From the NCBI GenBank assembly GCA_038228695.1, contig JBBRPA010000014.1:1-64000 (forward strand): DNA of 64,000 bases. Direction: 5' to 3'. The stretch is from DASVRZ01 sp038228695 (GTDB lineage: Bacteria > Verrucomicrobiota > Verrucomicrobiia > Chthoniobacterales > DASVRZ01). Positions within the stretch are counted from its first letter, which is position 1. Each line of letters begins with the position of its first letter. Under the pieces are notes generated by a model. That model had not been told where the DNA came from and ran no database searches. It saw nothing but the letters and a program-made list of their open reading frames with translations. The position numbers and the translations under genes are program-made. Positions 60,831 to 64,000 of this stretch are shown here, in pieces.

Positions 60831-61571
60831 TCAGGCCACCGCTTTCGCGTGACGCGCGTTGACGAATTCCCAGTTCACGATCTTCGGAAACATCGCAATG
60901 TAATCAGCGCGTTTGTTGCGATATTTCAGATAGTAGGCGTGCTCCCAGACGTCGAGACCGAGTAGAACGGTTTGCCCGTCGCTGAGCGGGCTGTTTTGGT
61001 TCGGAGTGGAGACGACCGCGAGTTTTTTGTCTTTTCCAACGACTAACCAAGCCCAACCGCTGCCGAATTGTTTTGCGCCCGCGTCCCCGAATTTCTTCCA
61101 GAAATCATCCATGCTTCCAAAGGCTTTGCCAAGGTCTGCGATCAGGGCCTCGGAGGGTTTGCCTCCGTCTGTTTTCAACATCTGCCAGAAAAGGCTGTGG
61201 TTGTAATGACCGCCCCCGTGATTGCGAACCGCCTTTTGCACGGCTTCGGGCATCGTGGAAAGTCCGGTAAGCAGCTCCTCGATCGACATTTTGGCATACT
61301 CTTTTCCGTCGCCCGCGAGGCATTCGTTCAGCTTCGTGACGTAGGCAGTGTGGTGCTTGTCGTGGTGTAACTGCATGGTCTCGGCGTCGATGTAAGGCTC
61401 GAGCGCTTCGTAGCCGTAACCGAGCGGCGGAACGGTGAACGGACCTGCCGGAGCGGGAGCGGTCGGGGCCGTTTCGGCGGCAGCGCTGCGCTGGTTCGAA
61501 ACGAGATTGAGGGCGGCTCCGGCGAGGAGCGTGGTGGCGAGAGCCTGGCGTCGATTCATCATGGGTGTCAT
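60831..61571 (-). CDS. exported Fe/Mn superoxide dismutase with Tat-like signal
   Basis: 246 residues from ATG 61571; an upstream start at 61670 is unlikely. The leader MTPMMNRRQALATTLLAGAALNL has a twin Arg followed by a hydrophobic run, a Tat-type signal, then an Ala/Pro linker. The mature enzyme carries LHHDKHHTAYVTKLNECL (His ligands), NHGGGHYNHSLFWQML, FGSGWAWLVV, and LGLDVWEHAYYLKYRNKRADY with the Asp and His ligands. Removes superoxide, probably in the periplasm. The metal cannot be told from sequence alone. Confidence 0.92.
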   Translation of the reverse strand: MTPMMNRRQALATTLLAGAALNLVSNQRSAAAETAPTAPAPAGPFTVPPLGYGYEALEPYIDAETMQLHHDKHHTAYVTKLNECLAGDGKEYAKMSIEELLTGLSTMPEAVQKAVRNHGGGHYNHSLFWQMLKTDGGKPSEALIADLGKAFGSMDDFWKKFGDAGAKQFGSGWAWLVVGKDKKLAVVSTPNQNSPLSDGQTVLLGLDVWEHAYYLKYRNKRADYIAMFPKIVNWEFVNARHAKAVA

Positions 61572-61666
61572 AGGTGGTTTGGTGGGGCGTTTATACTTAC
61601 TAAAGTTAACGTATCCGACACCGCCCCCGGGCGTGACGCTCATTCTTTTTCTCCATTTACGGAAAA

Positions 61667-62362
61667 TCACCCGGCGAGTCCGCCGATTTCCTCACGTAGG
61701 GCACCTGCGGCCGCTTTCCGCGAAGGCTCCAACTGCCGGGGCACGCCAAAGGTGAGGTATACTCGGAGGTGGCGGAGTCGAAGGAGATTCCAAAGGTGCG
61801 GAACGAGGGTCATGTCGCTGTGGTAGGCCATGGCCTGTCCGGGATTGGCGTCGTCCGATTCATAAGAAATGCGCAGCGGGGTGACCGGGCATCCGGCAAG
61901 AATCGCGGGTTCGAGCAGCGAAGAGTGAAAAGGCAGTACGCTGGTGCCATCCGAGCTGGTGCCCTCGGGGAAAATGACGGTGCAACCGGGCTGGAGGAGC
62001 GCCTCAACCAGCACGGAGTTAGCCCGGACGACGTCGGCGCGCTGCAGTCGGTCGATAAAAACGGTGCCACCACGTTTGGCAAAAGCCCCAAAGACAGGCC
62101 AGGCAGCGACATCTTTTTTGGCCACAAAACGGCACGGCAACACGCTGGCCAAGGCCACAATATCTAAATAGCCGAGGTGATTGGCCACGATCAATCCCCG
62201 ATCCGGCAGCGGTCCGGTAACGGTGATCTTTAAATCAAGAGCCCGAGCGCATGCACTCGCCGAATCGTGCAGCCATTCAATCGGGTCTGCGGTGGCAGAT
62301 CGCAACCATGAGCGAACCAAGCCTGTGGCCAGTCGGAATCCCTTGGTAAGCCGTCCGGTCAT
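61667..62362 (-). CDS. 1-acylglycerol-3-phosphate O-acyltransferase-like (PlsC/OlsA)
   Basis: 231 residues. Acyltransferase motifs: block I VANHLGYLDIVAL (NHxxxxD), block III FPEGTSSDGTSVLPFHSSLLEPAI, plus PVTPLRISYE. Membrane-associated through an N-terminal stretch. It could be a lysophosphatidic acid acyltransferase; because the gene directly follows an OlsB-like acetyltransferase-fold gene with a 4-base overlap, an OlsA role (second acyl chain of ornithine lipid) is attractive. Which acyl acceptor it uses cannot be read from the sequence. Confidence 0.88.
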   Translation of the reverse strand: MTGRLTKGFRLATGLVRSWLRSATADPIEWLHDSASACARALDLKITVTGPLPDRGLIVANHLGYLDIVALASVLPCRFVAKKDVAAWPVFGAFAKRGGTVFIDRLQRADVVRANSVLVEALLQPGCTVIFPEGTSSDGTSVLPFHSSLLEPAILAGCPVTPLRISYESDDANPGQAMAYHSDMTLVPHLWNLLRLRHLRVYLTFGVPRQLEPSRKAAAGALREEIGGLAG

Positions 62363-63105
62363 GCCAGAAAATGGGTCTGCACGCGCGATTGCGCATTTTC
62401 CAGATCCATCAGGGTCAAAAAATCGATCGTGCGGAATTCGCGATCAATCGCCGGAGCTCCGCAGACGAGCGCCCCGGCCTGAAGGTAGGCCCGAAGAAGT
62501 CGAGGGAGGGGTTCGGAGACGGGATTGCGTGCGGAATCGATAGCGAAGGCGGGAAGTGGTTCGGTGCGAAAACGCGGCTCGACGAGGTGGCGATCGCGCA
62601 AATGGACCCATGCGCCCAGACCCACCGCTTCATCTTGCGTGCTGAGCGAACTGCAACCGATGAGATAACGTGCTTGGTTTTGCCGTGCGTAGAGAGCGAT
62701 GCCGCGCCAGAGCAGGTTCAACACGGAGAGTGACCGGTGTTCTCGTGCGACGCATGCCCGTCCCAACTCCACGAGGCTGGAGCGGATTGGCTCATACGGC
62801 GAAAAATTAAACTCCGCCGCACTGTAGTAACCAAGACCAGTAGCTGCCGTCTTACCCGTTTGCAAACGATAGGTGCCGACGACCGCCTCGGTGGCCGATT
62901 CGCAGACAAGCAAATGGTCGCAAACCGCATCGAACGCGTCTTGGTCTAGCCCGGTCAGATACGCGTTGTCGAGTCCTTCGTGAAGCTCGAGGTTGAAGAC
63001 GGCAAAACGAAGGCGCTGGGCCAGTTGCAGATCATTTGGACTTTCGGCAAGGCGGACGGTGTAGCGCTGCGAGGCGCACAACACGGAAGTCGGGAGCGTG
63101 GACAT
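62359..63105 (-). CDS. olsB: GNAT-fold N-acyltransferase, OlsB-like (Acetyltransf_5 / DUF-type hemolysin relative)
   Basis: About 248 residues from ATG 63105; a TTG at 63207 would extend it by 34 residues with no family similarity. The region AQRLRFAVFNLELHEGLDNAYLTGLDQDAFDAVCDHLLVCES, ELGRACVAREHRS and LWRGIALYARQNQARYLIGCSSL is the Acetyltransf_5 (OlsB-like) pattern. OlsB moves a 3-hydroxyacyl chain from ACP to ornithine, the first step of ornithine-lipid synthesis, made under phosphate limitation. It is translated together with the acyltransferase gene after it. Confidence 0.82.
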   Translation of the reverse strand: MSTLPTSVLCASQRYTVRLAESPNDLQLAQRLRFAVFNLELHEGLDNAYLTGLDQDAFDAVCDHLLVCESATEAVVGTYRLQTGKTAATGLGYYSAAEFNFSPYEPIRSSLVELGRACVAREHRSLSVLNLLWRGIALYARQNQARYLIGCSSLSTQDEAVGLGAWVHLRDRHLVEPRFRTEPLPAFAIDSARNPVSEPLPRLLRAYLQAGALVCGAPAIDREFRTIDFLTLMDLENAQSRVQTHFLA

Positions 63106-63260
63106 GACGTAGTGAGATTTGGGGTTCTTACCGTATTCCCCTGGATCGTCTAGGAGTGAACTAAAAGTAACCCGGGGAATTGATCTATTAGAGAGCGATT
63201 GCGACAAATCGACGACAGATTGGTGACAATTCGGTGAATTTTACCGTGACCGGCCGGTTC

Positions 63261-64000
63261 CTAATCCGTTTTTCGCAGGGCTCGGAATGCGGCGGGATCG
63301 ACCCGCTTCTGGACCGTTTTCTCTGTCACTCCGCTTGCTTCGCAGGTCAAAATTTTGGCGTAACCCTTGAAAATACGGGGACGCCCAATCGTTTTCTCCT
63401 GTGGCCGACTCGCTGGTGTTTTGCCCATCGCAAACCACGAGTAGGGGACGGTCCCAAGGTCGATCTCTAACTCGCGCGCAAATGCAGAAAAATCCGGGTC
63501 ATGATGGACCCATCCGGGCGGCTTGGTAAAGTGATGGCACCAGTGCTGCGCGTTCTCCGATGTTAGCAATCCGCAGGCTCCATCATGCGGACAAGGCGCG
63601 AGCAGGGAAAAATCCTCCCGCAATTCCTCGCGCAACCCGATCAAGCGCCGACTCGTCGCGTGCGTTCCGGATTCCACCCAGACGATGGTATTCGCATGGG
63701 TCGCTAACAGGTCGCGCAAATCAGCCGTGGTGGGCAATTCGTTGAGCACGTGACTGAGCAAATACACGGCGTCAGGTGGCACTGTCGGATTCCACGAATG
63801 AATCGTAACGGCCGGAAAATCGGCGCGCAACCGGTCCGTCGCGAACCGCAACGCCAGATACGAGCGATCGTGCAATGTGACATCAGTAATCCCGGGAAAC
63901 CGCTCCAGAAAACGCCGCACGGCTACTCCCGTACCGCAGCCCCAATCCACCACGTGTCCGGCCGCGGAGAAACCTCGTGAGGTTAGTTCCGTTAGTGCCG
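63261..64000 (-). CDS. Rsm22-like ribosomal small-subunit methyltransferase, partial
   Basis: Runs off the right edge; the frame stays open to 64000, so the true N terminus is missing. The visible part starts with VVDWGCGTGVAVRRFLERFPG, a SAM-binding motif, and continues with YLLSHVLNELPT. The cysteine cluster LLAPCPHDGACGLL and HWCHHF fits the Rsm22/METTL17 family, where these residues can hold an iron-sulfur cluster. Likely rRNA methyltransferase or small-subunit assembly factor; exact target is unknown. Confidence 0.82.
   Translation of the reverse strand, partial: ALTELTSRGFSAAGHVVDWGCGTGVAVRRFLERFPGITDVTLHDRSYLALRFATDRLRADFPAVTIHSWNPTVPPDAVYLLSHVLNELPTTADLRDLLATHANTIVWVESGTHATSRRLIGLREELREDFSLLAPCPHDGACGLLTSENAQHWCHHFTKPPGWVHHDPDFSAFARELEIDLGTVPYSWFAMGKTPASRPQEKTIGRPRIFKGYAKILTCEASGVTEKTVQKRVDPAAFRALRKTD

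Overview
The window reads as a stretch of bacterial chromosome from a GC-rich Gram-negative. Verrucomicrobiota (Chthoniobacterales/Spartobacteria-like) is my best guess. This is inference from protein style: DUF6600-type and GYF_2-type proteins, an ECF sigma factor followed by an anti-sigma/VWA fusion, a class II (B12) ribonucleotide reductase, and dispersed CAGATT-type inverted repeats. No rRNA or tRNA was seen, so the assignment rests on protein features only. Gene density is high, with many 1-11 nt overlaps between neighbours.

Layout. 0-0.6 kb: a transposase fragment running off the left edge. 0.6-8 kb: a DUF1275 membrane protein, GDP-fucose synthase, an exported nuclease-fold protein, then riboflavin synthesis (ribBA, ribH) with nusB and ftsY, and on the other strand a CorC-type membrane protein, a FmdB-like zinc ribbon and rpsN. 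8-12.3 kb: hisI-trpE-trpG, a palindromic repeat, and an AT-richer Fic gene that looks acquired. 12.3-20 kb: two exported proteins of unknown role, an L,D-transpeptidase, divergent mntH/mntR for manganese, zwf, and an overlapping thiH-thiS pair without thiG. 20-27 kb: a secreted alpha-galactosidase, a VapBC toxin-antitoxin pair, a glycosyltransferase-methyltransferase fusion, GYF_2, LysM and TPR proteins, and proC. 27-32 kb: tig-clpP-clpX followed on the opposite strand by queD and queE, with hairpin repeats in the gaps. 32-38 kb: an Rrf2 regulator heading a sulfonate/nitrate-type ABC transporter, then the ECF sigma factor with its anti-sigma/VWA partner. 38-48 kb: membrane proteins, a homocysteine methyltransferase-MTHFR fusion, and a cell-wall group (amidase, class A PBP, CtpA). 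48-64 kb: nrdJ with a strong terminator, a DUF6600 repeat protein, a DHH pyrophosphatase coupled to an amino-acid ABC transporter, TPR, chromate transporter, pyruvate kinase, an exported superoxide dismutase, a probable ornithine-lipid acyltransferase pair, and an Rsm22-like methyltransferase cut by the right edge.

Most of the window is housekeeping. The observations I rate highest are: the class A PBP at 44355-46796, whose transpeptidase domain has lost the catalytic Ser and Lys (SxxK reads TAFT) and the SxN serine while keeping KTGT and the glycosyltransferase domain; a QueD whose first zinc-ligand His is Gln; a signal-peptide-bearing protein with a PD-(D/E)xK nuclease signature; the VapBC pair with a candidate operator at its start codon; and two dispersed repeat families (a MITE-like CAGATT inverted repeat with a shared internal word, and a cluster of four TCT/AGA-loop hairpins). 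I did not find a convincing new multi-gene defence or mobile system.
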